A stretch of DNA of 64,000 bases from a virus. The DNA is taken from the IMG/VR virus record IMGVR_UViG_3300014720_000021, positions 1 through 64,000 of that record, one strand, 5' to 3'. Shown piece after piece: positions 8,381-15,412 of the stretch (the stretch's first letter is position 1; every line of letters starts with the position of its first letter). A program made the position numbers and the translations under genes. Under the pieces are notes generated by a model. It saw nothing but the letters and a program-made list of their open reading frames with translations, was not told the origin of the DNA and searched no databases.

Positions 8381-8415
8381 GGGTGACTTTTGAAAAAAGG
8401 TCACCCTTTTCTTTT
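8381..8415 (+). terminator. Intrinsic terminator
   Basis: GGGTGAC (8381-8387) pairs with GTCACCC (8400-8406), followed by TTTTCTTTT. Confidence 0.8.
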
Positions 8416-8467
8416 GTCAATTAAAAATCTTTTATTATATTTGTATTGAACAAACAAATCAAACAAT

Positions 8468-9052
8468 ATGAAAGACTTTTTATTATCATTTCTATTTGGC
8501 ATAAACATAACATTATTGTTTTTGCTATTATGCAAATTAACAATCAATCTTTATGAAACCTACACATCAATTCCAAACATAGATTCGGGTAGATGGGTTA
8601 ATTCAGTATTCATAAAAAACGAACGTTGTTATAATGACACCTTTTATTTGGAAGATACTAAAGGTTGTGTTCCAATATCCTTTATGGTTGCATTGGATAT
8701 TGATTATCCTAAAGCGTATGACTTGGCTAAAACCCAACTTGGTAGAAAATATCAAGATGGTGTTATGTGGATTTATTTGGCACTATTATTTGACAAGGAT
8801 AATATCATATATGGTCATAGATTAACGAAACTTGATGTAACAAGGTCAGACCTTTATGGTGAATTAAAGAAACTTTGTGTATTGGATAATTCATATCAAG
8901 TACGTGATATTATGAATATGAAAGGAACTTATCTTGTTGGTGTAAAAGGTCATATGCTCTGTGTTAAGGATGGAATCATTTATGATAGTGATTATACATT
9001 ACTTAATACCCCAGTAACTGATTTGGTACGAGTTGACAAAATAGGACAATAA
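8468..9052 (+). CDS. Membrane-anchored papain-like (C39-like) protein
   Basis: 194 aa. Residues 4-28 form one transmembrane helix. The remainder looks like a papain-fold domain: Cys67 in KGCVPISFMVAL opening a helix, then His162 in GVKGHMLCVKDG and Asp173 in YDSD. This order and spacing fit small phage and plasmid proteins resembling C39 peptidases. Such a domain could cleave peptides or act as a transglutaminase-like enzyme at the membrane. The promoter has TATATTTG at 8436-8443. Activity is inferred from the fold pattern only. Confidence 0.6.
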   Translation: MKDFLLSFLFGINITLLFLLLCKLTINLYETYTSIPNIDSGRWVNSVFIKNERCYNDTFYLEDTKGCVPISFMVALDIDYPKAYDLAKTQLGRKYQDGVMWIYLALLFDKDNIIYGHRLTKLDVTRSDLYGELKKLCVLDNSYQVRDIMNMKGTYLVGVKGHMLCVKDGIIYDSDYTLLNTPVTDLVRVDKIGQ

Positions 9053-9054
9053 TA

Positions 9055-9072
9055 TGTACACAATTGTGTACA
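9055..9072. promoter_or_regulatory. 18-bp perfect palindrome, probable operator (copy 1)
   Basis: TGTACACAATTGTGTACA is a perfect inverted repeat just upstream of the promoter of the gene at 9104. An identical copy lies at 22524-22541, again upstream of a promoter. This fits the binding site of a dimeric regulator. Confidence 0.6.
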
Positions 9073-9091
9073 CTATATGCGAAAAATTCAT

Positions 9092-9099
9092 TATATTTG
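9092..9099 (+). promoter_or_regulatory. -7 box that fixes the next start codon
   Basis: TATATTTG ends four bases before ATG 9104. An in-frame ATG at 9077 lies upstream of the promoter and cannot be on this transcript. Confidence 0.65.
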
Positions 9100-9103
9100 T
9101 GGT

Positions 9104-9334
9104 ATGAAAACAGAACAAGAAGTAAAACAATATCTTAAGGAACTATCAAAAGAATACGATGAAAATCGTGAGTTTCTTAAGAACGCTAATAGTGGTATTA
9201 CGATAGGTGAGATAAAACAACTACACCTACAACAAAAGGAACTATGGGCTGAAATATCAGGTCTTAGGTGGGTACTTAAAATGGATATTACCGAATACTT
9301 AAAATTCCTTGATGACAAAGATAGTGAAAAATAA
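9104..9334 (+). CDS. Small coiled-coil protein, leaderless
   Basis: 76 aa when started at 9104, predicted helical and charged (KTEQEVKQYLKELSKEYDE). The start was chosen because the -7 box at 9092-9099 excludes the ATG at 9077. The palindromic operator (9055-9072) overlaps the expected -33 region, so the gene is probably regulated. Function unknown. Confidence 0.65.
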   Translation: MKTEQEVKQYLKELSKEYDENREFLKNANSGITIGEIKQLHLQQKELWAEISGLRWVLKMDITEYLKFLDDKDSEK

Positions 9335-9406
9335 TTGAATAAAAAAGTTGTTCAATTAAAAACCTTTGTTTATCTTTGCACCATCAAACATTAAAACAAC
9401 ATCATA

Positions 9407-9535
9407 ATGGCAAAAGAAGTTAAAAAGTACATTAAAGAAAACAAACGAGATGTGATTGAAGGAACTGTCTTCATGGTCACATTGGTCATTGGTCTATATG
9501 TTGCACTTGATTTTGGTGCAAAGATGGGATTTTAA
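9407..9535 (+). CDS. 42-aa membrane miniprotein
   Basis: Basic N-terminus (MAKEVKKYIKENKRD) followed by one transmembrane helix (residues 19-36). Own promoter with TATCTTTG at 9371-9378. Role unknown. Confidence 0.6.
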   Translation: MAKEVKKYIKENKRDVIEGTVFMVTLVIGLYVALDFGAKMGF

Positions 9536-9627
9536 TTTAACAAATACAAATGAAAATATTTTAATGTCATATTTGGTGGATTAAAATATTTCACTATCTT
9601 TGTCGGTATAACCAATCAAAAATCAAT

Positions 9628-9891
9628 ATGTCGTTGACAATTACAAGATGTTGGAATTTACGAGAAGAACCAAATAGTTCAGTATTAGTACTATCAATTA
9701 AAGACCGTTTAGCTACACTATCAGTAAGAAATAGTCTAAATAACCCTAAACCATTTTTTACTGCTATACATACTTTTAATTTGAACGAGAACAAAGGTAT
9801 TATTAACTTGTATAGTGAGGCATCAGAATATCTAAATTCGTACTACATGAAACAAGTTAAAGAATTTGTTGAAAAACATTTGGTGGATTAA
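9628..9891 (+). CDS. Small hypothetical protein
   Basis: 87 aa, no recognised domain. Promoter TTTGGTGG 9572-9579, TATCTTTG 9595-9602. Its C-terminus (TTG GTG GAT TAA, LVD-stop) is the -33 box of the next gene. Confidence 0.6.
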   Translation: MSLTITRCWNLREEPNSSVLVLSIKDRLATLSVRNSLNNPKPFFTAIHTFNLNENKGIINLYSEASEYLNSYYMKQVKEFVEKHLVD

Positions 9892-9948
9892 AATATTTCA
9901 CTATCTTTGTATCATCAAACAATTATTAACCAAAAAAACAAAAAACAA

Positions 9949-10335
9949 ATGAGAAGTCTTATTATTTTTACCGCAGTTGGAGTATTTATGTTACTTTTCA
10001 GTGTGCAATTCCTAAAGTATTCAACAGTAACTGATATTGTTGTTACTGTTACTGAAAAAGAACGTATCGTTGAATCTAATGGTAAACTCACAACCAGTAA
10101 ATACCTTGTATTCACCGAGAATGAAGTATTTGAAAATACGGATGATATGATACCGTTTTTTAAATTCAACAGTTCAGACCTTCAAGGTAAACTTCACGTT
10201 GGAGAAACATATAAACTAACTGTATGGGGTTGGCGAATAAACTTTCTAAGTAGCTATCGTAATATTTTAAAGGTACAACCGTTTGAATCTGATACTACCT
10301 CACAATTTAATGACGAATCACGTAGACATAGTTGA
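9949..10335 (+). CDS. Small exported or membrane-anchored phage protein
   Basis: 128 aa from ATG 9949. An earlier in-frame codon at 9907 falls in the -7 to leader segment, so it was rejected. An N-terminal hydrophobic helix (residues 4-20) is followed by a beta-rich domain: TVTEKERIVES, YLVFTENEVFENTD, GKLHVGETYKLTVWGWRI, YRNILKV. This pattern is familiar from small phage and plasmid proteins of unknown role with one N-terminal helix. Promoter TTTGGTGG 9879-9886, TATCTTTG 9902-9909. Confidence 0.7.
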   Translation: MRSLIIFTAVGVFMLLFSVQFLKYSTVTDIVVTVTEKERIVESNGKLTTSKYLVFTENEVFENTDDMIPFFKFNSSDLQGKLHVGETYKLTVWGWRINFLSSYRNILKVQPFESDTTSQFNDESRRHS

Positions 10336-10360
10336 CGAAAATACGATTACACTATATGTA

Positions 10361-10396
10361 AATGAGGATAATAATTATTATCCTCATTTTTTTTGT
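10361..10396 (+). terminator. Intrinsic terminator
   Basis: Perfect 14-bp inverted repeat AATGAGGATAATAA / TTATTATCCTCATT (10361-10388) followed by eight T. Confidence 0.85.
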
Positions 10397-10460
10397 CTTA
10401 ATTGTTGTTGGTATTAAATAATTTATTATATTTGTATCGTCAAACAATTAAAACAACAAC
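10396..10460 (+). repeat. Duplicated promoter block, copy 1 (copy 2 about 10728-10792)
   Basis: Both copies run from the T-tract of a terminator through TTGTCTTAATTGTTG, GGTATTAAATAATTTA, the TATATTTG box and the CAAACAATTAAAACAA leader, with very few differences. They drive the genes at 10463 and 10796. Confidence 0.75.
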
Positions 10461-10462
10461 AA

Positions 10463-10699
10463 ATGACAACAACAAGACCACTTTATGAAATCGCTAACGA
10501 CATCAAGCGTGATTGGATAAATGTTAATTTCGGTGCAGTTCCATACCTTAGAGCAATGGAATCATTGGATAAGGTAACAGATAACTTCATGTTTGATTCG
10601 GGCAAAAGCATAGTCCTTTATTTCCTTTCAAACGCAACGGGCTGGAAAGGTGAAACCGCAAGGCGTATCAAAAAGGAACTCAAAGATATGGTAAAATAA
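10463..10699 (+). CDS. Small hypothetical protein
   Basis: 78 aa, basic C-terminus (ETARRIKKELKDMVK), no recognised domain. The promoter (TATATTTG 10427-10434) and its flanks from about 10396 are repeated almost exactly before the next gene. A terminator follows at 10703-10726. Confidence 0.65.
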   Translation: MTTTRPLYEIANDIKRDWINVNFGAVPYLRAMESLDKVTDNFMFDSGKSIVLYFLSNATGWKGETARRIKKELKDMVK

Positions 10700-10702
10700 A
10701 AG

Positions 10703-10726
10703 AAAGCCCGAAAGGGCTTTTTTTTT
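10703..10726 (+). terminator. Intrinsic terminator
   Basis: AAAGCCC, GAAA loop, GGGCTTT (10703-10720) followed by T's to about 10726. Confidence 0.85.
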
Positions 10727-10795
10727 GTCTTAATTGTTGTTGGTATTAAATAATTTATTATATTTGTATTGTCAAACAATTAAAACAAACAACAA

Positions 10796-11068
10796 ATGAC
10801 AACACAACAGATTCAAAAGCAGATTAACGGAACTCAGTTCCAAAAAGACCTTGAGGTTGAAATGTTAATCAATGGTAATACCTCAAGCAGAGCGTATTAC
10901 AACTTGGTGGTTTCAATCAGAGACGTAAGTCTATTCACCAAAGGTATCAAACCACACCGATTTTGGCGTTTAAATGACGTTAAAACATACTTTGGCGTTA
11001 CGGGTGGTAAAGATAAGGTCTTGGAGCAATTAAAGGCTTACAAGGACACAATTTGGGCTACAGCGTAA
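10796..11068 (+). CDS. Small hypothetical protein
   Basis: 90 aa, soluble; contains FWRLNDVKTYFGVTGGKDKV, reminiscent of small phage proteins of unknown role. Promoter TATATTTG 10759-10766 in the duplicated block. The stop codon lies in the loop of a terminator hairpin (11052-11083). Confidence 0.65.
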   Translation: MTTQQIQKQINGTQFQKDLEVEMLINGNTSSRAYYNLVVSIRDVSLFTKGIKPHRFWRLNDVKTYFGVTGGKDKVLEQLKAYKDTIWATA

Positions 11069-11083
11069 GCCCAAATTATTTTT
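11052..11083 (+). terminator. Terminator overlapping the stop codon
   Basis: TTTGGGCT (11052-11059) pairs with AGCCCAAA (11068-11075), followed by TTATTTTT. The stop codon (11066-11068) lies at the base of the loop. Confidence 0.75.
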
Positions 11084-11086
11084 AAA

Positions 11087-11122
11087 AAAGTGAGATTATC
11101 TTTTGGTAGTCTCACTTTTTTT
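11087..11122 (+). terminator. Terminator with a promoter -33 box in its loop
   Basis: AAAGTGAGA (11087-11095) pairs with TCTCACTTT (11110-11118), followed by T's. TTTGGTAG (11102-11109) in the loop is the -33 box of the RNA locus that follows; its -7 box TACCTTTG is at 11125-11132. Confidence 0.75.
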
Positions 11123-11133
11123 ATTACCTTTGT

Positions 11134-11213
11134 CATGTCGGTTGGAAACAGAGACGGGTCTGGCTTGAAAAAGTCGAAAGAGTATACTGGTTGGCGCTTT
11201 ATATTTTTTTAAA
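11134..11213 (+). ncRNA. Candidate small non-coding RNA, locus 1
   Basis: A strong promoter (TTTGGTAG 11102-11109, TACCTTTG 11125-11132) is followed by no reading frame before the promoter of the 11366 gene. The RNA would contain a GAGACGGG core, a hairpin GGCTT-GAAA-AAGTC (11162-11175) and end near GGCGCTTTATATTTTTTT. An opposing TACCTTTG on the minus strand (11222-11229) could make an antisense RNA. Order and several blocks match locus 2 at 12.4 kb read on the minus strand. Function unknown. Confidence 0.5.
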
Positions 11214-11365
11214 AAAAAGTGCAAAGGTACAACAAAAAATTGACAATTCCTAATAAAACTTATTAACAAAAAAAAATACAATTGTTAATAACTTTGATTT
11301 GGTAGTTATATAAAAGTTCCCTATATTTGTACTGTTCAATAATTACTAACTAAAAACAATAACAA

Positions 11366-12244
11366 ATGAACAACAACAATCTTTTTCAATTCGAGTACGA
11401 TGAGGTAGCACTACTTAATCGTGACGGGTCTAAATCTAACTTCCGTACTGTATTCGGTGAGGATGGTACAATCATTACTTGCCCGAAATCATCGTACCAC
11501 CTTGTTAAGACTGCCGACCTTTCCAACCTTGGAAATGTCTTTATTGACAAAGGTCATAATGTTTCAACTTTCACACATCGAAACGGTGAGGTTATCGGTT
11601 TGAATGTTGAGTTCGGAAACAAACCATCTAAGGTAGGCGATAGCAATTACAGTCTATTCATTACCGTACCTAATAACGGTGGCGGTAGAGGTTTCCTATC
11701 AATCAAACAAGTACGTTTGGTTTGCACTAATGGTATGGTTTCAAGTAGAACTGTTCATAAGGACAACCAAATCAAAATTCCACATACATTTAACTACGTG
11801 GAAAGTTTGAAATTGATGGAACAGAGTATTGACGGTTTCATGTCATTGTTCAAGCAAGTACAATCACGGGATGAAGCAATGGATGAGCAAAAAATGTCAT
11901 TGACTGATATTCAGTTTCACTTGAACAAATGGTTCTTTGAACAAGAGTTGCCGAAATCACAAGTTGGTGATTGGACTTTGGATAGCTTCAGAAAAGCGTT
12001 GGCACTCGAACCGAAAAGCGTTCCATCGCATTACCGATACGATGAGTTAAAAGAAGCATTTAACCGTGAATTGGCATACAATGATGAGTTGGGTCTTGAA
12101 CCATCACTCTACACGGCATACGCGGCTATTACCAACTACCTATCGCGTAGAGTTGAAGCATCGGGTTCAAGAGCATCTGATGAGGTTAAGCTAACAAGAG
12201 CATCTGAAAAGTTGGTCTACTTTGATAACTTGGTAACGGTCTAA
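11366..12244 (+). CDS. DUF932-like protein
   Basis: 292 aa. The middle part SIKQVRLVCTNGMVSSR and the upstream FITVPNNGGGRGF are typical of the DUF932 family (phage/plasmid-like protein; founding members are plasmid and phage encoded, role unknown). The C-terminal third is helical. Promoter TTTGGTAG 11298-11305, TATATTTG 11322-11329. A terminator follows at 12264-12295. It is followed by non-coding RNA locus 2. Confidence 0.75.
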   Translation: MNNNNLFQFEYDEVALLNRDGSKSNFRTVFGEDGTIITCPKSSYHLVKTADLSNLGNVFIDKGHNVSTFTHRNGEVIGLNVEFGNKPSKVGDSNYSLFITVPNNGGGRGFLSIKQVRLVCTNGMVSSRTVHKDNQIKIPHTFNYVESLKLMEQSIDGFMSLFKQVQSRDEAMDEQKMSLTDIQFHLNKWFFEQELPKSQVGDWTLDSFRKALALEPKSVPSHYRYDELKEAFNRELAYNDELGLEPSLYTAYAAITNYLSRRVEASGSRASDEVKLTRASEKLVYFDNLVTV

Positions 12245-12263
12245 CCGTTATCAACTGATAAGA

Positions 12264-12295
12264 AAAGACTATCGGAAACGGTAGTCTTTTTTTTT
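12264..12295 (+). terminator. Intrinsic terminator
   Basis: AAAGACTA (12264-12271) pairs with TAGTCTTT (12282-12289), followed by T's. Confidence 0.85.
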
Positions 12296-12409
12296 AACCC
12301 ATAATCACCCAAAAATTTAGGTACGTAATAGTAAAGATACGAAAAACATTTTTAATATCCAAATGCAAATATATTTGGTAAATTCAAAAATAGTTTGTAC
12401 CTTTGCAAA

Positions 12410-12493
12410 TTATTTCACGAGAGTATAGGGCAGGTTCCCTTAGAACTCCTCAGCTTATTATTTCAGTAGCCGCCCGTCTCGTTATTCACATCG
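12410..12493 (-). ncRNA. Candidate structured non-coding RNA, locus 2
   Basis: The region between 12296 and 12571 has no convincing gene. A minus-strand promoter with ideal geometry (TTTGGTAG at 12530-12523, TATCTTTG at 12507-12500) reads into a foldable segment. ACGAGA/TCTCGT closes it (12417-12422 with 12477-12482), GGGC/GCCC stacks inside (12428-12431 with 12472-12475), and GTTC/GAAC forms a five-base-loop hairpin (12434-12446). A plus-strand promoter (TTTGGTAA 12374-12381, TACCTTTG 12398-12405) faces it. The minus direction is preferred because it aligns with locus 1. Confidence 0.5.
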
Positions 12494-12499
12494 ACACAA

Positions 12500-12530
12500 C
12501 AAAGATAGTAATAATTCTGAAACTACCAAA
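12500..12530 (-). promoter_or_regulatory. Minus-strand host-type promoter
   Basis: Read on the minus strand: TTTGGTAG (12530-12523) and TATCTTTG (12507-12500), box starts 23 bp apart, exactly as in the plus-strand promoters. It is the clearest leftward promoter in the left region. Confidence 0.7.
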
Positions 12531-12630
12531 CATTCACACAAAAATTATTTTAAAATATTTTTGCAAAAACATTTGGTGGTTATATAAAAGTTCCCTATGT
12601 TTGTGTCAACAAAAACAAATAACGGGACAA

Positions 12631-12885
12631 ATGAGCACAGAGGCATACAATAAGTTGACAATGGTCAAAGCATTAGAATTAACTGATGAGGATTTGGCTA
12701 TTAAAGTTATGAGCGACCCTAACTTGGATAGTAAAGAACTTAACATCATTTTAACTACAAGTTTGCTTGGTCTTGTTGTGAATAAGAAAACCAAAGAACC
12801 TTTGAAACTTAGTAATAAGGTTATGATGGCAGGTTTCAATAATTTACTGAATCGTGTAAGTAAAGATTTGGATAATTCAATTTAA
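12631..12885 (+). CDS. Small hypothetical protein
   Basis: 84 aa, helical. Start 12631 was chosen because the promoter (TTTGGTGG 12572-12579, TATGTTTG 12596-12603) lies just upstream; a longer in-frame reading from 12403 would cross that promoter and the RNA locus. No recognised domain. Confidence 0.65.
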   Translation: MSTEAYNKLTMVKALELTDEDLAIKVMSDPNLDSKELNIILTTSLLGLVVNKKTKEPLKLSNKVMMAGFNNLLNRVSKDLDNSI

Positions 12886-12903
12886 TCACTTATCTTTGGT
12901 GTT

Positions 12904-13212
12904 ATGAAATCACTATTAAATCAATTATCATTTGCTTTATTTGGTTCAAGTGAAATGCGTAACATTTCATTGGGTCTTATTCAAAAGGTATTAGCGGAAC
13001 GTAATATGGATGGTTTCCAATATCGGGAAAATGAGTATTTCAATGATAAAGATTATTTCATATTCTATGATATTGGTCTTAACAGATGTTTCATATCAAA
13101 GGTACATAAAGATAAAGACAAGCCAAGTTGGTTCACCAATGAATCATTGAACTACAAATGTACGTCAATACCTTGTTATCGATTGACACCTGAGAAAAAC
13201 TTTTTTCATTAA
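12904..13212 (+). CDS. Hypothetical protein, leaderless
   Basis: 102 aa, no recognised domain. TATCTTTG (12891-12898) ends five bases before the ATG, so the mRNA is predicted to be leaderless. Confidence 0.6.
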   Translation: MKSLLNQLSFALFGSSEMRNISLGLIQKVLAERNMDGFQYRENEYFNDKDYFIFYDIGLNRCFISKVHKDKDKPSWFTNESLNYKCTSIPCYRLTPEKNFFH

Positions 13213-13287
13213 ATTATTTGTGTAATCAAAATCTTTTACTTACCTTTACAATCGTTAAACAATTACTAACTAAAAACAATTAAACAA

Positions 13288-14115
13288 ATGGAAACATTGG
13301 CAACAAAACGAGGTGATTTGATGAGTGTATCACCAAACAACATTGTGGTTGAGGATGGCTTTAATGTTCGTCAGGACTACGGTGATTTGGAAGGGTTGAT
13401 GAACTCAATCATCGCAAATGGTCAAATTGAACCAGTATTGGGTTACAAAGTTCAAGGTTCAGAACAATATGTTCTTACTGATGGACACCGTAGGTTCAAA
13501 GCTATTCAAATGGCTATTGAAAAAGGACACGAGATTCCATACGTGAAACTCATTAAGACATCGGCAAATGCGGAAGACCGATTGTTCCAAATGGTTATCA
13601 CGGGCGTTGATAAGAAACCATTGACACCTTTGGAAGAAGCCGAAACTTACAAGCGATTGGTTGCACTTGGTTATGAACCAAAGGAAATTGCTGCTCGTGT
13701 TGGGAAATCGTTACCACACGTTTACAACGGTTTGAAACTTGCCGAAGCACCAAAGAAAATCAAAAATGCTATTCAGAATGGTAGCATTTCAGCAACAACT
13801 GTAACGCAGATTATCCGTGAAGTGGGTGAAGGTGAGGACGTTGTTGAAATCATTGAAACTGCAATTACCAATGCGCAAGTATTGCCAAATGGTAAGGTTA
13901 AGAAAGTAACCAAAAAGCAAGTTCAGAAAGTGGCACAAAAGAAAGGTGCTGTAAAGGACAAAGTACTTTCGCCAATGCAAAAACTTTCAGCCGCCTTTGA
14001 GCAAATGAAAGGTGATGAACTTTACTATGAAATGCTTGGTGAAGTGATTGCGTTGTTGCAAAATAAAGAAACAAGTGTGAATGACATCATTGATGTATTC
14101 AGCACGGAAGTATAA
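13288..14115 (+). CDS. ParB/Spo0J-like DNA-binding protein
   Basis: 275 aa. The N-terminal ParB domain shows FNVRQDYG, a GQIEPV stretch and YVLTDGHRRFKAI (the ParB GERRxRA-type box as DGHRRFKA). A central helix-turn-helix reads PKEIAARVGKSLPHVYNGLKL. The C-terminal third is Lys-rich and probably flexible. ParB relatives partition plasmids or act as regulators or nucleases in phages. No ParA is next to it, so partitioning is not implied. Promoter TACCTTTA near 13241; hairpin after the gene at 14134-14166. Confidence 0.8.
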   Translation: METLATKRGDLMSVSPNNIVVEDGFNVRQDYGDLEGLMNSIIANGQIEPVLGYKVQGSEQYVLTDGHRRFKAIQMAIEKGHEIPYVKLIKTSANAEDRLFQMVITGVDKKPLTPLEEAETYKRLVALGYEPKEIAARVGKSLPHVYNGLKLAEAPKKIKNAIQNGSISATTVTQIIREVGEGEDVVEIIETAITNAQVLPNGKVKKVTKKQVQKVAQKKGAVKDKVLSPMQKLSAAFEQMKGDELYYEMLGEVIALLQNKETSVNDIIDVFSTEV

Positions 14116-14133
14116 GTTGTTGTTGTTTTGTTT

Positions 14134-14166
14134 GGGTTGGGGTGAAAAATATTTTCACCTCAGCCC
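14134..14166 (+). terminator. Hairpin, possible terminator
   Basis: GGGTTGGGGTGAAAA (14134-14148) pairs, with small mismatches, with TTTTCACCTCAGCCC (14152-14166). There is no good T-run, so termination may be weak. Confidence 0.55.
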
Positions 14167-14220
14167 TTGTTTGTTTAAAATATTTTAGTATCTTTACCAA
14201 CGTAAACAAAAGACAACACA

Positions 14221-14748
14221 ATGAACCAAAGAACATTAAAAGACGTTGAGGATAGAGCAAATGAATTGTTGAACCAAGAGTTCACCTTTAAACTGTTCGG
14301 GGTAAAGAAAACCGTTTGTGCAAGGACTTTGGGTTATACTTTTGAGTTTGATAATGCAAAGAATCGGTTTGGTGCTTGTAAATACGGAAAGCGTAAAATA
14401 ACACTTTCAAGACCGATTTGTGAGATTAACTTGGATAAACTTGAAACCAAGATAACTGATACCATATTACACGAATTGGCTCATGCCTTTGCTGTTTATT
14501 TCTATGGTTCAGAAGGTAAGGGACACGGCACTTATTGGAAAAACATTGCTTGGGCAATAGGTTGTGATGGCAATCGTTGTTACGATGGTAATAAGATTAA
14601 CCAACCAAAATCAAAATACACGTTGCTTTGTCCTAATGGTTGTGAATTTCCAGCCCATAGAGAAAGAAAAAGAACAAGTAGTTGCGGTAAATGTTCGGGT
14701 GGCTATTATAACCCAAAATTCAAATTAACGCTAATTCAGAACTATTGA
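14221..14748 (+). CDS. SprT-like zinc metalloprotease
   Basis: 175 aa. His84-Glu85-Leu-Ala-His88 (HELAHA) with a third ligand His102 in GHGTYWK is the SprT/Spartan zinc-site signature. A C-terminal zinc ribbon has two Cys pairs (LLCPNGC and SSCGKC). Relatives in eukaryotes degrade DNA-protein crosslinks; phage members are uncharacterised. Promoter upstream with TATCTTTA near 14189. It is the last phage-type gene before cassette group A. Confidence 0.85.
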   Translation: MNQRTLKDVEDRANELLNQEFTFKLFGVKKTVCARTLGYTFEFDNAKNRFGACKYGKRKITLSRPICEINLDKLETKITDTILHELAHAFAVYFYGSEGKGHGTYWKNIAWAIGCDGNRCYDGNKINQPKSKYTLLCPNGCEFPAHRERKRTSSCGKCSGGYYNPKFKLTLIQNY

Positions 14749-14790
14749 AAATATATGACATTATTATTTGGTGGTGTCATATATTTTAAT
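14748..14790 (+). terminator. Long terminator hairpin with -33 box in its loop
   Basis: AAAATATATGACA (14748-14760) pairs with TGTCATATATTTT (14775-14787). The loop contains TTTGGTGG (14767-14774), and a -7 box TTAACTTTG follows near 14790. The promoter points straight into the cassette group. Confidence 0.75.
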
Positions 14791-14804
14791 TAACTTTGAA
14801 TTGT

Positions 14805-14901
14805 GCCTAACGGTTGGCAATAAGGCACGTTTGGCTTACGCTAACTTGTCAAGTTACCACCGAACTTTACAGCCAAATGTGCTTTATTGCGTGTTATAAG
14901 C
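14805..14901 (+). repeat. attC-like recombination site 1
   Basis: Imperfect palindrome with integron attC layout: outer box GCCTAAC (14805-14811), stem CAATAAGGCACGTTTGGCT (14818-14836) pairing with two mismatches to AGCCAAATGTGCTTTATTG (14871-14889), a 34-nt spacer, and outer box GTTATAAGC (14893-14901). The phage leader sequence stops at its left edge. Confidence 0.7.
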
Positions 14902-15412
14902 AGGGCATTTTAATTTAATTTTTAAACTCAAATAACAAAAAAAATGAAAACATTACAGCAAGTAAAAGAAATGTACAAATCACAAACTATTGATGGTAGA
15001 GATTTGTCAAGATTAATGCAATTCATACCAGAAGAAGAATTAAAAGATTTTGGATTAGAATTGAAATATGAATATGTTGGAACACATAAGCACATTGAAT
15101 TTACAAAAGAAAACGTTTTAATTCAATTAGAAAAGGATGTTGCCTTTGGCTTTGAAAAAGCATTAAACCAAAGAGGTATTTCCGCAGGACTTATGGCGGA
15201 AGTTGTGCAAATGTGGAATTGGATTTTAGAAGAAGGCTTAGAAGATTTTGACGACTACCCTATGTATGGATTGCCAATTTTTAAAGCGACTGCCGTAAAA
15301 TATGGATTTGAAAATCCAATTGGAGAAGATACTGGAAGCGAAGAAAGTTACAATGAGTAATTTCAAGTTTGGCACTGACGTTCAATCGGTGCGTCTTTGC
15401 CTTGCTTATAAC
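14893..15412 (+). mobile_element. Integron-like gene cassette A
   Basis: Bounded by GTTATAAGC (14893-14901) and its exact reverse complement GCTTATAAC (15404-15412), with one gene between. In integron cassettes the 5' core site is complementary to the inverse core of the cassette's own attC, as seen here. The expected hairpin after the right boundary is missing and is replaced by a 160-bp block that also follows cassette C. Confidence 0.65.
14944..15360 (+). CDS. Cassette-borne hypothetical protein A
   Basis: 138 aa, acidic, helical, no recognised domain. It is the only gene in cassette A and lacks the A-rich CAAACAATTAAA leader of the phage genes. The upstream promoter may be the one inside the terminator at 14767-14790. 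A toxin-antitoxin or defence role is common for cassette genes but nothing in the sequence shows it. Confidence 0.65.
   Translation: MKTLQQVKEMYKSQTIDGRDLSRLMQFIPEEELKDFGLELKYEYVGTHKHIEFTKENVLIQLEKDVAFGFEKALNQRGISAGLMAEVVQMWNWILEEGLEDFDDYPMYGLPIFKATAVKYGFENPIGEDTGSEESYNE

Noticed and set aside
12403-12885. A 160-codon open frame reading into the 12631 gene
   Set aside because: Its first 76 codons cross a structured RNA region, an antisense promoter and the gene's own promoter (12572-12603); the real start is 12631.
13288-14115. Plasmid-like partition system
   Set aside because: No ParA ATPase or parS-like repeats were found near the ParB-like gene.
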